Part shown: positions 27,701 to 36,672 of the stretch, piece after piece | How positions within the stretch are numbered: position 1 is the stretch's first letter | How the letters are laid out: each line of letters begins with the position of its first letter | Assembly (NCBI GenBank): GCA_031277805.1 | Contig: JAITLR010000007.1 | Coordinates: 372,001 to 436,000, forward strand | Direction: 5' to 3' | DNA from: Comamonas sp. | GTDB taxonomy: Bacteria; Pseudomonadota; Gammaproteobacteria; Burkholderiales; Burkholderiaceae_C | DNA: 64,000 bases | Program-made: the position numbers and the translations under genes | Notes under the pieces: generated by a model | Database searches by the model: none | What the model was told of the DNA's origin: nothing | The model's input: only the letters and a program-made list of their open reading frames with translations

Positions 27701-28389
27701 ACCGACTGATATCTGTTGCACAGACTATCAGCGAGACAAATCGCGCCAACCTTGCTCAGCGCTTTCATATCCAGCCTCAAAAATTCATGCATGCCGACAA
27801 CATGCCAGATTTTGCCGGGGTACAGGCGAAAGCTCAGGAGCCGCTGGATGAAGATCTTGGTGAGTGGTTGCGCCCTGTTCCATCCGGGCAGGCTTTTGTC
27901 TGCATAGGACGCTTTTCCCCGGAAAAGAACCATAGCCTGCTGCTGCAGGCTTTTGCCACGTTGGTGGAAGCCTACCCCCAAGCCCGTTTGGTGATTCTGG
28001 GGGATGGCCCCTTGCGTGTAGCGCTTGAAACCCAGATTCAGCAATTGAATCTGGGCCGCAATGTTCTGTTGCCAGGTTTGCGTGCCAACCCCTTTCCGTT
28101 GTTGAGCTATTGCGATTGCTTCGTTTTACCTTCCTGGCATGAAGGGCAGCCCATGGTGCTGCTCGAGGCCCTGGCACTTGGTAAATCCATTATTGCCAGC
28201 AATATTCCTGGCGTGCGGGAGTTGCTTGAGCCGGGATACGGCCAATTGGTCGAATTGACGGCCGATGGATTTGGAAAAGCATTGCTTCAACAGATTGAAA
28301 ATAAAAATGCACCGCTGAAGAAAATGAACCTCAATTTACATAAAGAGAATATTTTGGGGAGGTTCGATGAAATTTTATGTAAAGACTAA
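24718..28389 (+). CDS. Giant TPR / CDP-glycerol glycerophosphotransferase / glycosyltransferase fusion
   Basis: 1223 residues in three parts. Residues about 85-430 are helical TPR-like repeats. About 440-840 is a TagF-like glycerophosphotransferase with YLNTWHGTPLK near 542, LYAPTWRG and TDYSSIFFDYLP near 714, the family's catalytic His and Asp/Ser motifs. About 845-1215 is a GT4-type glycosyltransferase with GRFSPEKN near 1060 and the donor-binding WHEGQPMVLLEALALG near 1138. It probably adds glycerol phosphate and a sugar to the growing capsule polymer at the inner membrane. The only start in frame with the whole gene is TTG at 24718, with no clear ribosome-binding site. It is a paralogue of the next gene. 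Confidence 0.88.
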   Translation: MNLFFEKTLAAQLNLKNLFSAQGLVRVGSWSKRSFRAAARRTAPYIAAAAHRTDFSLLYAGAALAAWLAGAKEATAFNLGKAVGKRPFSPALQIFHARSLKWQGRQWMQLEALEQNASRFKSSFFYLMNLGKVRLEMNRLEEARQAFEQAIVLRRHHAKAWWYLGQVLDRLNKSDESEHAYTQVEALSWRPMVRRYGVGVLFEQAGQWNKAASAYELRAARQSHQAGLYLRCARAFEHLLDWPQAALFYQRALDVRPDWVRASHALAWVQARRQLWAQAAQACRQVLKGRSASLPVYFDTQWLLAFSLSQQQQYQEAARHFAKAHLLIIRSWSLRPAFMPCRNAERSHAEQCNSLLIQARLAFQQKNWKLAESSLALLTDRWPEHVPRLFISLAEAYEQTGHHQQACEAFLKARFYRWPQNYAEQRYSRKKAQRQVMEYTEYLDTLSVRSNVVLYESYAGVSISCNPYAIYQAIVDAPEFAGWTHVWVLNDLQRIPADCAGRPNVVFVARDSQLYQRYLATAEWLINNSTFPSYFIRREEQRYLNTWHGTPLKTLGKDIRSNFMEHKNTARNLLHATHVLSPNPHTSWVLMERYDIDGLYQGQLAQTGYPRNDLVIKATAQQKAGFRQKLGLQETGKPLVLYAPTWRGILGHPEVDSQQLIADLQALQQQDCQIVFRGHYFAEKALAAAGLDNVHIAPQAVDTSELLAITDVLITDYSSIFFDYLPTGRPILFYTYDLEQYQQERGLYFGMDEMPGANCATLEQLGAELGRTLQHLAEGAWQPDASYRAAQLKFSPSDDGQATRRAVEFFFKSDSEIAIAPKRDGRKTLLFFAGPFAPMGITTAAINLISALDPERYRVVVAIDSGSVGGHPERIERLSRLPKHVRIIGRVGRQVCSAQERATIDRFHRHDEMGSGQWTVYETAFQREFRRMFGSWQPDHVINYDGYARFWAGLFACGPAPHVQRLIYLHNDMHGEWRMKFPHLAGMFALYSNYDRLISVAQTISETNRANLAQRFHIQPQKFMHADNMPDFAGVQAKAQEPLDEDLGEWLRPVPSGQAFVCIGRFSPEKNHSLLLQAFATLVEAYPQARLVILGDGPLRVALETQIQQLNLGRNVLLPGLRANPFPLLSYCDCFVLPSWHEGQPMVLLEALALGKSIIASNIPGVRELLEPGYGQLVELTADGFGKALLQQIENKNAPLKKMNLNLHKENILGRFDEILCKD

Positions 28390-28449
28390 TTAAATAAAAA
28401 TATACTTGAATATTTATTGATAATAGCTTGAATTAGAGAATATATAGAA

Positions 28450-31400
28450 ATGCTGAATTACATTACCTATCTGAATGCCCGCCGCCTGGAAAAAAACAAA
28501 AAATGGAAGCCGGCAATGGAGGCATATAAAAAAATAGTCAAAGGTCAGAATAATATTCCGGCCAAGCTGGCTTACAGGATTGGCTTCGTTGCAGAGAAAA
28601 TCCAGGATTGGAAGAATGCCGAAGCCTGGCTGGCAAAGGCTGTCAAAGGACAGCCGGATAAAGCTCAGTGGCTCTACCGACTTGCCTTGGCGCAGGAGAA
28701 AAACAAGAAATATGCGGCAGCCATTGGCAGCTATAACAAGGCGCTCAAGATCAATCCGGAAAAGACCGAATGGGTTTATCGCAGCGGCCTGTGCAATGAG
28801 CTTCTGAAGAAGTATCCGCAAGCACTGGCTCGCTACCAGGAAGCGCTGAAAAAAATGCCTGATGTTGCCGAGTGGCAATATCGGCTGGGTAAGGTGCTGT
28901 GGCTCAGCGGTCAGGGCGCCTTAGCTGAAGAGCCTCTGCGCAAAGCCATGGAGCTGGAGCCGCAGAATGCCTTGTATGCGCATGAGCTCTCCGTCGCCAT
29001 TCGCAAGCAGGGCCGAACCTGGCAGGAAGTTGAAGTTCTTGAGCATACGCTGGCCCTAGATGCAGGCAAGGCACAATGGCAATTCGAGCAAGGCGAAGCT
29101 CAGGACAAGATGAATCGTTTTGGCGAGGCGGGAGCGGCTTTTCGGGAGGCAAACCGCCTGAAGCCGGGTAATGCCATGTGGCACTACCGCGAAGGCTACG
29201 CCTGGGAGAAAGCTGGCGAGCGCAAGTTGGCGGAATCTGCATATGCGGCTGCACGCTCCTGCGACAAGGATCTCAAGGCAAAGATATTCGGGGTTGGTGT
29301 ATTTCACCAGCATAGAGGGCTTTGGCCTCAGGCTGCAATGGCGTATGAAAACGAGACGAAGCTTCAACCTTTTAATGGGGAACTGCTTTACCGTTTAGGC
29401 TTGGCCCATGATCGCTGCTATCGCTGGGAAAAGGCGGCTGCGTGCTATAAGCAGGCCTTGGTTTTTGAGCCTCACAAGGCTGACTGGCACTACCGCCTTG
29501 GCTTTGTTCTGGAGCGCCAAGGCCTGCTACAGCAAGCAGCACAAGCCTATGAATATGCCGCCACCACAAAAACTACACATACCCCTTACTGGTTCTATCG
29601 CTTGGGTTATGTACTGGCTGGTGCAGGTGAATATGAGAAGGCATGCACAGCATTCCTACATACCAGAACCCAAGCTCAGTTGCCTTCTCAGCCTGTACCG
29701 GAAGCTAATTTGCTAGAAGCTCAAACGGTGCTTTCCGAAGAGTATCTTGATCTCCTGAAATCCAACCTTCGTAGCCTGCAAGCAGATGGCGTTGCACTAC
29801 AGAGTAAAGATCAAGCTACAGCGCTTTATAAGCTAGGAAATCAAGCAGAGCGGTTGCAAATGTGGGAGGAAGCTGCTCAGGCCTATAAATCTGCGGTTGA
29901 ACGTGCTTCTTTGCATAACGGAAATTGGTATTACCGGTTAGGTTATGTATTAGTGCAATTGAATTTATTCCCGGAAGCTGTCAAGGCATTTCGTGAAACG
30001 AGAATATTTAAAAAAGCCTATGGGATGGGTGCTGATTCTTATCAGAAAAATAAGGATTTGATGCAAAGCTTAATCTATCGGGAATATTTTGATTATCTTT
30101 CGATAGAAAATAATGTGATTATGTATGAAAGTAATCAGGGTGCATCCATTAGCTGTAGTCCATGGTCAATATTCTTGCATTTGATAGATGATTTTGATTA
30201 TAGAGATTTTGTGCACGTTTGGGTGGTAAATGATAGAAAGAAGATCCCGCAAAATCTTTTGAGAAAAAATAATATAATATTTGTAGAGAGAGAATCTGAT
30301 CTGTATTTGCGATATTTGTCGTCTGCTAAGTTTTTGATTAACAATAATACTTTCCCACCTTATTTTGTTAGAAAAGTTGATCAAAAATATTTGAACACAT
30401 GGCATGGTACTCCGCTTAAATTCCTCGGTAGGGATATGATCGATGGATTTATGGAGCATCGCAATGCAGCACGTAATTTTATCCAAGCGACACATATTAT
30501 TAGCCCAAACTCGCATACAACAAAAGTATTAACAGAAGGGTACGATATTCATGATATTTACTCTGGGGTTATCGCTGAAACTGGGTATCCGCGGATTGAT
30601 CGCAGTATATGTGTAGATGAAAATAAAAAAATATTAATTAAGAAGAGGCTTGGGCTTGAAGAAGGTCTGCCAGTTGTTTTGTATGCTCCCACATGGCGTG
30701 GAACTTTGACTGGTGGCGCGAATTTTGATGTGGAACGGCTAAAAAGTGATATTGAAATTCTCAATAATTTGAAATGCAACTTCCTTTTTAGAGGGCATCA
30801 TATGCTTGAGAATATCCTAACGGAGCAATCCTTAGGAAATAGGTTTGTGGTTCCTGCTGATATAGATACAAATGATCTTTTGTCTGTTGTAGACCTTCTT
30901 ATTACTGACTATTCAAGTATATTTTTTGACTTTCTCCCATTGAATAGGCCTATTGTATTTTACGCCTATGATATGGAGGAGTATATTAGGGAAAGAGGAT
31001 TGTATTTCTCAATGAGCGAAATGCCAGGAGAATTATGCTTTGAAATATCTGATGTAGTAGAAAATATTAATATTATTTTGTCTTCTCCTGAAAAATGGCT
31101 TCCTGATAATAAATATATCGCTGCCCAAAAGAAATTTTGTGGGATAGAGGATGGACTTTCGACAAAAAGGGCTGTTGACTTTTTCCTCAGAGATGCAAAG
31201 GACCATATTGTATCTGCTGCTAAGAGTAATCGTCGGTCGATTCTGTTATATGCAGGGCCTTTAATGCCTAACGGGATTACAAGTGCAATTCTTAATCTTT
31301 TAAAAGCGCTGGATTACAGTAAATATGATGTCACCATGCTCATTGATGCAGAGGACTTGAAGCACAATGATCGCGTTGATCGGATGAAGACTATTTCAAA

Positions 31401-32415
31401 AAATGTAAGACTTATTGCTCGCGTTGGTAGACAGTTACAGAATATAGAGCAAAAATGGATAATTGATAATTATTACTCATCCAACAATTTGCCTGAGGGT
31501 GAAGGTTCTGAAATTTATCAAGAGTCTTTTGCCATTGAGTATCAAAGAATGTTGTCATTTTCAAAATTCGATGTGGTATTGAATTTCGATGGGTATAACA
31601 GGTTTTGGGCTTCTTTACTTGGATTGGGTACATTGTCAGATAATAAAATTATCTATTTGCATAATTCTATGTATGGAGAATGGAAAAGAAAGTATCCTTA
31701 TCTTGCTGGGGTCTTTAAGCTTTATCAATATTATGAGAAATTAATTTCTGTTTCAAAAAGCGTATCTTGGGAAAATAAAGAATTAATTAGCCAAGAGTTT
31801 CTTATTGATGTGAGGAAATTTGATTATTGTAATAATATGGTTAATGCTGATGAAATAATAGAGAAGTCTCAAGATTTCTTGTCAGATGATATAAGTGAAA
31901 AAATACAAAAATGTAAGGGGAGATTATTTATCGGATGTGGTCGCCTATCCCCTGAAAAAGGGTTTGAAAAATTAATAAAATCTTTTTCTTTGGTTGTCGA
32001 GAAATACCCTGAGAGCCAGTTGCTTATTTTGGGAGATGGACCTTTGCGAGAAAAGCTTTTGCAGGAAATAGCTTCAAAAGAGCTAAAGGGAAATATCCAT
32101 CTTCTAGGATATGTCAGTAACCCGTACCCGGTTATTGCTCAAGCAAGCTGTTTTGTTTTTTCTTCAGATTACGAAGGACAAGGTTTAGTTGCTCTAGAGG
32201 CTCTTATTTTGGGGCGCCCTGTTATATCAACGGACGTTGTCGGGCCGCGTAGTATTCTGGAGAACGGGGAGGGAGTTTTGGTTGAAAATAATGCCGAATC
32301 TTTGGCAGATGCCATGATCTCCTTTATAGAAAATGGTGCTAAAGAGTCGACATTTAATTACGGTGAGTACGCGAGAGAGGCAATTTCTCAATTTGAAAAT
32401 ATAGTTTTTCACTGA
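28450..32415 (+). CDS. Second giant TPR / glycerophosphotransferase / glycosyltransferase fusion
   Basis: 1321 residues with the same three-part plan as its upstream neighbour. About the first 545 residues are TPR-like repeats with a recurring W-x-Y-R-x-G pattern. The TagF-like domain has YLNTWHGTPLKF near 646 and TDYSSIFFDFLP near 818. The GT4-like domain has GRLSPEKGFEKL near 1163 and DYEGQGLVALEAL near 1238. Domain by domain it aligns with the first giant protein, so the two arose by duplication or recombination. Base composition drops from GC-rich in the TPR half to strongly AT-rich after about 29.95 kb, within one uninterrupted reading frame, which indicates a mosaic gene. Likely a capsule-backbone transferase of different sugar specificity. 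Confidence 0.88.
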   Translation: MLNYITYLNARRLEKNKKWKPAMEAYKKIVKGQNNIPAKLAYRIGFVAEKIQDWKNAEAWLAKAVKGQPDKAQWLYRLALAQEKNKKYAAAIGSYNKALKINPEKTEWVYRSGLCNELLKKYPQALARYQEALKKMPDVAEWQYRLGKVLWLSGQGALAEEPLRKAMELEPQNALYAHELSVAIRKQGRTWQEVEVLEHTLALDAGKAQWQFEQGEAQDKMNRFGEAGAAFREANRLKPGNAMWHYREGYAWEKAGERKLAESAYAAARSCDKDLKAKIFGVGVFHQHRGLWPQAAMAYENETKLQPFNGELLYRLGLAHDRCYRWEKAAACYKQALVFEPHKADWHYRLGFVLERQGLLQQAAQAYEYAATTKTTHTPYWFYRLGYVLAGAGEYEKACTAFLHTRTQAQLPSQPVPEANLLEAQTVLSEEYLDLLKSNLRSLQADGVALQSKDQATALYKLGNQAERLQMWEEAAQAYKSAVERASLHNGNWYYRLGYVLVQLNLFPEAVKAFRETRIFKKAYGMGADSYQKNKDLMQSLIYREYFDYLSIENNVIMYESNQGASISCSPWSIFLHLIDDFDYRDFVHVWVVNDRKKIPQNLLRKNNIIFVERESDLYLRYLSSAKFLINNNTFPPYFVRKVDQKYLNTWHGTPLKFLGRDMIDGFMEHRNAARNFIQATHIISPNSHTTKVLTEGYDIHDIYSGVIAETGYPRIDRSICVDENKKILIKKRLGLEEGLPVVLYAPTWRGTLTGGANFDVERLKSDIEILNNLKCNFLFRGHHMLENILTEQSLGNRFVVPADIDTNDLLSVVDLLITDYSSIFFDFLPLNRPIVFYAYDMEEYIRERGLYFSMSEMPGELCFEISDVVENINIILSSPEKWLPDNKYIAAQKKFCGIEDGLSTKRAVDFFLRDAKDHIVSAAKSNRRSILLYAGPLMPNGITSAILNLLKALDYSKYDVTMLIDAEDLKHNDRVDRMKTISKNVRLIARVGRQLQNIEQKWIIDNYYSSNNLPEGEGSEIYQESFAIEYQRMLSFSKFDVVLNFDGYNRFWASLLGLGTLSDNKIIYLHNSMYGEWKRKYPYLAGVFKLYQYYEKLISVSKSVSWENKELISQEFLIDVRKFDYCNNMVNADEIIEKSQDFLSDDISEKIQKCKGRLFIGCGRLSPEKGFEKLIKSFSLVVEKYPESQLLILGDGPLREKLLQEIASKELKGNIHLLGYVSNPYPVIAQASCFVFSSDYEGQGLVALEALILGRPVISTDVVGPRSILENGEGVLVENNAESLADAMISFIENGAKESTFNYGEYAREAISQFENIVFH

Positions 32416-32444
32416 AAATTAATTGACATCTACTGAGGGTATTT

Positions 32445-33248
32445 ATGTTTTCTGAAATTAAATTCTCATTTTTTAAAAGTATTCTCTTTCTTGCTTTGAT
32501 GCTCACCTTATTGAAAGGTGCATTGGCATGGGGTACGATAGGACATCAGGTTATTGCAAACATAGCACAAGATAATCTGCAGCCTCGAGCTAAAATTCAT
32601 GTGATGGAGCTACTCTCTTTAGAAAATAGAAAAAATCTAGCAGAGATATCTATATGGGCTGATCAGCATAGAGAAGAATATCCTAATATGCCAGATCATA
32701 TGGTGAGAATTCCATTGGATCAGATTAAATACAATGAGGACCGGGATTGCTCCGTATTAATGAGAAAAATCTGTGTGGTTAAAGGTATTGAGCAGCAAGT
32801 AAATCTATTAAGAAATGAGAATCTGGTTCCATTGGAGAGACTATTGGCTCTGAAAATGGTAGTGCATCTTATCGGGGATATTCATCAGCCATTGCATGCT
32901 AGCGCAAAAACTGGAGTCCCTGCGATATTGAATAATGAGAATTATACTATGCATGGAATTTGGGACACGCAGAGTGTTACCCAGTTTGGATTGTCGGCGA
33001 GCGCGCTATCAAAAAAACTAGAGGGGAATTTGCCGGTAGTTAATCAAGGAAAACCAGAGGATTGGGCCAATGAAAGCCATGCAATTGCATTGCGTCATTT
33101 AAAGCCTTTTATTGATCAGACGCCTAAAAATACTGCAATTATATTGCCGGATAATTATTTGGAGATTATTGCTCCAGAGGTTGAATTGCGCTTGCAGCAA
33201 GCGGGGGTAAGATTAGGAAGAATATTGAATAATATATTTGATAATTGA
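32445..33248 (+). CDS. Secreted S1/P1-type nuclease
   Basis: 267 residues. The signal peptide ends ..KGALA, so the mature protein begins with Trp29, which is the first zinc ligand in this family. The other ligands are visible in order: GH in WGTIGH, WAD, DHMVRIP, HLIGDIHQPLH and HGIWDT. All three zinc ions of a P1/S1-type active site could be bound. Such enzymes cut single-stranded nucleic acids and 3'-phosphate ends and act outside the cytoplasm. It is embedded in the AT-rich core of the capsule locus, between transferase genes, which is unexpected for a nuclease; it may act on another phosphodiester. Confidence 0.88.
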   Translation: MFSEIKFSFFKSILFLALMLTLLKGALAWGTIGHQVIANIAQDNLQPRAKIHVMELLSLENRKNLAEISIWADQHREEYPNMPDHMVRIPLDQIKYNEDRDCSVLMRKICVVKGIEQQVNLLRNENLVPLERLLALKMVVHLIGDIHQPLHASAKTGVPAILNNENYTMHGIWDTQSVTQFGLSASALSKKLEGNLPVVNQGKPEDWANESHAIALRHLKPFIDQTPKNTAIILPDNYLEIIAPEVELRLQQAGVRLGRILNNIFDN

Positions 33249-33286
33249 TTCGAGATATTTTTCTGTTGATATAACATAATTTTAAA

Positions 33287-34315
33287 ATGAAGAGATTTCT
33301 GGTAAAGTATGAAGAGTTAATTTCAAATGAAATTAATTATGATTTTTCAGATAAGAAAATTATCGATATAGATTTAAGGGGGTTGGATGAGGGCGAGGAT
33401 AAAAATATAATTATCATCTCCAGAAGGAATGCATTATTAAAGCGAATTCTGGTGAAAATGACAAATCTCGGTTTTTGTCTTTATAAGCATGAAAAATATA
33501 TTTCATCATTGGTACATCAGAGTGAGATAAAAAAAATATGGGGAAGAGTTACAAATGGAGAATTGAATACATATAAATCATTAATATACAGCTTGGAAAA
33601 ACCAGTCTTAGTAGACGAGTTTCCTAAAAGATTGGTGGTGGTTTTTTCCTCTATTAGTGAAGGATTATACAGTTCTAGTTTATCCGTCAGATATTTTTGG
33701 AAGAACTTTAAAACTATTGGGAAATATATTCCTCAGAACTCCTACATTTTGCGGATTGCTGATATTGGTGGGGTGGTTGGGAGTTATTATTTAAATAATA
33801 TTTTTTCTGACAAAGTTGAATCTCATATTCAAGAATTAATTAATTCTTTCTGTGAATCGAAAGGGATTGACATCAAGAGTGATGTGGTTCTTTTTGGTGT
33901 TTCCAAAGGTGGAACGGCTGCTTTATACTATTCGTTACTTGGGGGGTATCAAGCAGTTTCTATAGATCCTATAGTCTCTGACGATTATTATCTTAATGAG
34001 TGGAATGATCGGCATTTTACCGAAGGAGTATTTCCAATAACAAAGCAGGAGAAGTTTGAAGCATTGCTGTCTTCTGATTTGAAAATAAATAATGCTTTTG
34101 TTATTTATTCTGAACGCTCGCCACAATATAAATATATCAACTCAATAGTTAAAAATTCTAGAAATGGAAGATTTATTAATTTTTTGAATTCAATACATCC
34201 AAAAATTAAAGATCATTCAGATGTTGCACCAATGACACTAAATATTTCAACCGCTTTGATTAATGGTATTTTTTATGGAATTTTGAAATCAAATTGCGAC
34301 AAAACTATAATATAA
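33287..34315 (+). CDS. Capsule-associated alpha/beta-hydrolase-like protein (XcbB/CpsF-like)
   Basis: 342 residues, very AT-rich. The N-terminal half has no recognised motif. The C-terminal half looks like an alpha/beta hydrolase: the nucleophile elbow GVSKGG near residue 206, an acid-bearing segment SIDPIVSDDYY and a late His in KIKDHSDVAP. The GxSKGGTAAL block recalls the XcbB/CpsF family found in capsule loci of Pasteurellaceae and Neisseriaceae, whose chemistry I do not know to be settled. It has no signal peptide. It probably modifies or primes the capsule polymer; attribution is by motif and context. Confidence 0.65.
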   Translation: MKRFLVKYEELISNEINYDFSDKKIIDIDLRGLDEGEDKNIIIISRRNALLKRILVKMTNLGFCLYKHEKYISSLVHQSEIKKIWGRVTNGELNTYKSLIYSLEKPVLVDEFPKRLVVVFSSISEGLYSSSLSVRYFWKNFKTIGKYIPQNSYILRIADIGGVVGSYYLNNIFSDKVESHIQELINSFCESKGIDIKSDVVLFGVSKGGTAALYYSLLGGYQAVSIDPIVSDDYYLNEWNDRHFTEGVFPITKQEKFEALLSSDLKINNAFVIYSERSPQYKYINSIVKNSRNGRFINFLNSIHPKIKDHSDVAPMTLNISTALINGIFYGILKSNCDKTII

Positions 34316-34325
34316 ATTTATTTAA

Positions 34326-35582
34326 ATGAATTTTGAATCTTTTTATAAAAAAATACTGCTTTTTTTTTTAGCACAGTGGTCGCATTTGATTGCATGCCCG
34401 GATAAGCAGAAAATTGCATTTGTGATCAAACGCACCGTGCCTTTTTCCGGCAATGTTCGCGCTTTGGCAGATGCATTGCTGGAGCGCGGCAATTATCAAT
34501 TGGTGATTTACAAAGACGGGCCGTTGGGCGAAGCGGGCGAGTATTGGCAGTCACAGGGTGCGCGCGTGTACTCTAGGTTCTCTGCTGCGGCGTTGCGTGA
34601 TGTCATGTCCGCCGGCACAGTGGTTCTGGGGCACTCGGGAAGGGATGCCATGCTTTCCCGCCGCAAGCGCGGGCGCCAAGTGATCAATTTGTGGCACGGC
34701 GTGGCTATCAAGCGTATCGAGCATTTGATGAGGCCTGGAGCATGGAGCTACAAGGCCGCCAAGCGTCGCTATCTGATGCGTCTCAATAGCCGGCTATATG
34801 ACGGAATGATTGCTAGCTCGCCCTCGGATAGGTTGGTGAATGCGCTGGCATTTAAAGTGGATCTGGACAAAATTCATGTGACCGGATTGCCACGTTTTGA
34901 CTATCTGGCTGAGGATTACCGCTTCCCTGCCGATTTGCAGGCGGATGTGGATCGCCTGGATGCACTGCTTGCAGGGCGGCGTCTGGTTCTGTATGCACCG
35001 ACTTTTCGGGAAGAGGGGGCTTCGGCACTGACTTGGCTGGAGCCTGATGTGCTGCAGCACTTGAAGGAGTTCCTATGCTCCCGGAATATGGTATTGGGTA
35101 TCCGGCCTCACCCCTATGATCAGAAAGCATTGGGATCGCTTTGCGATGGCGAGTGGATTCTTGATCTGCGGCCAGACCATTTCGCAGAACCGGCTGTCCC
35201 ATTGCGGGCTGCTAGTGCATTGGTGGTCGATTATTCAAGCATCTGGATCGACTATCTTTTGCTCAAGAGACCTATCGTGGGCTTCATGCCGGATCTGGAG
35301 CAGTACATCACGCAGGAGCGTGGATTCATTTACGATCTGCCGTCCATTTTTCCCGGCCCTGTTCTCCATGAGTGGGTCGGTGTGATGGCTGCGTTGGACA
35401 GTTTGGCGGGGTCTGACTTCGCAGTACCTGCGGCGAGCGAAAAGCGCCATTGCGAGGCTGAGCATATGTTTTTGCCCCCCGAGTATCTGAGGTTCAAGAG
35501 TACGGCTGCATGCATGGAAGTGTTTTTTGGCTCAGGGCAATTGCCGTCGGCCATGGAAATGCGTGTTATGGGCGGAGCCTGA
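34326..35582 (+). CDS. CDP-glycerol glycerophosphotransferase family protein (TagB/TagF-like)
   Basis: 418 residues, the single-domain size. It has a hydrophobic N-terminus, then AFVIKRTVPFSGNVRALADAL, LWHGVAIK (the conserved WHG), LYAPTFREEG, IRPHPYDQKAL and DYSSIWIDYLLLKRPIVGF with EQYITQERGFIYD. These are the ordered TagB/F blocks, including the His and the D-Y-S-S motif. It would move glycerol phosphate (or a related polyol phosphate) from its CDP form to an acceptor, perhaps priming the chain. GC content rises again within this gene, marking the right edge of the AT-rich core. Confidence 0.88.
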   Translation: MNFESFYKKILLFFLAQWSHLIACPDKQKIAFVIKRTVPFSGNVRALADALLERGNYQLVIYKDGPLGEAGEYWQSQGARVYSRFSAAALRDVMSAGTVVLGHSGRDAMLSRRKRGRQVINLWHGVAIKRIEHLMRPGAWSYKAAKRRYLMRLNSRLYDGMIASSPSDRLVNALAFKVDLDKIHVTGLPRFDYLAEDYRFPADLQADVDRLDALLAGRRLVLYAPTFREEGASALTWLEPDVLQHLKEFLCSRNMVLGIRPHPYDQKALGSLCDGEWILDLRPDHFAEPAVPLRAASALVVDYSSIWIDYLLLKRPIVGFMPDLEQYITQERGFIYDLPSIFPGPVLHEWVGVMAALDSLAGSDFAVPAASEKRHCEAEHMFLPPEYLRFKSTAACMEVFFGSGQLPSAMEMRVMGGA

Positions 35583-35651
35583 GAGCTTGTAGGTGTGGTT
35601 TTAGCCGGTCCTGTGTCGGGCGGCATGTTTCAAGTTGATAGAGGTTTAAGA

Positions 35652-36518
35652 ATGAAAATTACCAAAGCAGTATTTCCGGTGGCTGGCATGGGCACACGCT
35701 TTTTGCCGGCGACCAAGGCCAGTCCCAAGGAAATGTTGCCAGTGGTGGACAAGCCGTTGATCCAGTATGCAGTGGAAGAGGCGCTGGCCGCAGGCATCAA
35801 GGAAATGGTGTTTGTGACGGGGCGCAGCAAGCGCAGCATTGAAGACCATTTCGACAAAGCCTACGAACTGGAAAACGAACTGGAGTTGCGTGGCAAGACG
35901 GAGATGCTCAGCTATGTGCGCAGTCTGATGCCTGCGGACATGAAGTGTGTCTATATACGCCAACCCGAAGCCTTGGGTCTGGGCCATGCTGTGTTGTGCG
36001 CCCAGCCTGTGGTGGGCAATGAGCCTTTTGCCGTGTTGCTGGCTGACGACCTGCTGGATGGTGAGCCAGCGGTCATGCGTCAGATGGTGGATGTATACGA
36101 TTACTACAAGTGCTCGGTACTGGGTGTGCAGCAGGTGCCGCGCGAAGATACGCGCAGCTATGGCATTGTGGATAGCAAGCCGATCAAGGATGACCTGGAA
36201 GCTGTGCACGCCATTGTGGAGAAACCAAAGCCTGAAGAAGCGCCTTCCACCCTGGCCGTGGTGGGCCGCTATGTGCTGACGCCACGGATCTTCCATCACT
36301 TGGCTCACCTGGGTAAGGGTGCGGGCGGAGAAATTCAGCTGACTGATGGCATTGCGGCCTTGATGGCGGAAGAGCAGGTGCTGGCCTATCGCTACCAAGG
36401 TAAGCGCTACGACTGCGGCTCCAAGATCGGCTACCTGGAGGCAACCTTGGCCATGGCGCGCAAGCACCCCGAGGTGGGGCCGCAGTTTGAGGCATTGCTT
36501 CAGTCGCTGAACACCTGA
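35652..36518 (+). CDS. galU: UTP-glucose-1-phosphate uridylyltransferase GalU
   Basis: 288 residues from the ATG at 35652, preceded by GAGG; longer in-frame starts are not needed. The protein opens [29 protein letters not shown], the nucleotide-binding signature of GalU, and later shows [15 protein letters not shown] and EIQLTDGI. It makes UDP-glucose from UTP and glucose-1-phosphate, a donor for capsule and lipopolysaccharide sugars. Length is normal. It closes the transferase block and is followed by an inverted-repeat element, then pgi. Confidence 0.95.
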   Translation: MKITKAVFPVAGMGTRFLPATKASPKEMLPVVDKPLIQYAVEEALAAGIKEMVFVTGRSKRSIEDHFDKAYELENELELRGKTEMLSYVRSLMPADMKCVYIRQPEALGLGHAVLCAQPVVGNEPFAVLLADDLLDGEPAVMRQMVDVYDYYKCSVLGVQQVPREDTRSYGIVDSKPIKDDLEAVHAIVEKPKPEEAPSTLAVVGRYVLTPRIFHHLAHLGKGAGGEIQLTDGIAALMAEEQVLAYRYQGKRYDCGSKIGYLEATLAMARKHPEVGPQFEALLQSLNT

Positions 36519-36524
36519 AACAAT

Positions 36525-36600
36525 AGCTGCTAACGCTTGGCTAGCTTCAATTTATTAATGAAATAACTTTGAAACTATTGTCTGCCAAGCGTTGGCAGCT
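36525..36600. repeat. Intergenic inverted-repeat element, copy 1
   Basis: AGCTGCTAACGCTTGGC (36525-36541) and GCCAAGCGTTGGCAGCT (36584-36600) match as an inverted pair at 16 of 17 positions around an AT-rich 42-base centre. It lies between galU and pgi. A similar element, with diverged sequence but the same design, lies at 50603-50696. I take these as a dispersed palindromic repeat of comamonads, possibly working as a transcript end or attenuator. Confidence 0.7.
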
Positions 36601-36672
36601 TTCGTTTTAGGAGCGAATACCGTTATAGGTGCAGGCGGAGCCTGCAGAATGTGATTTGACAAGGATGATGTT

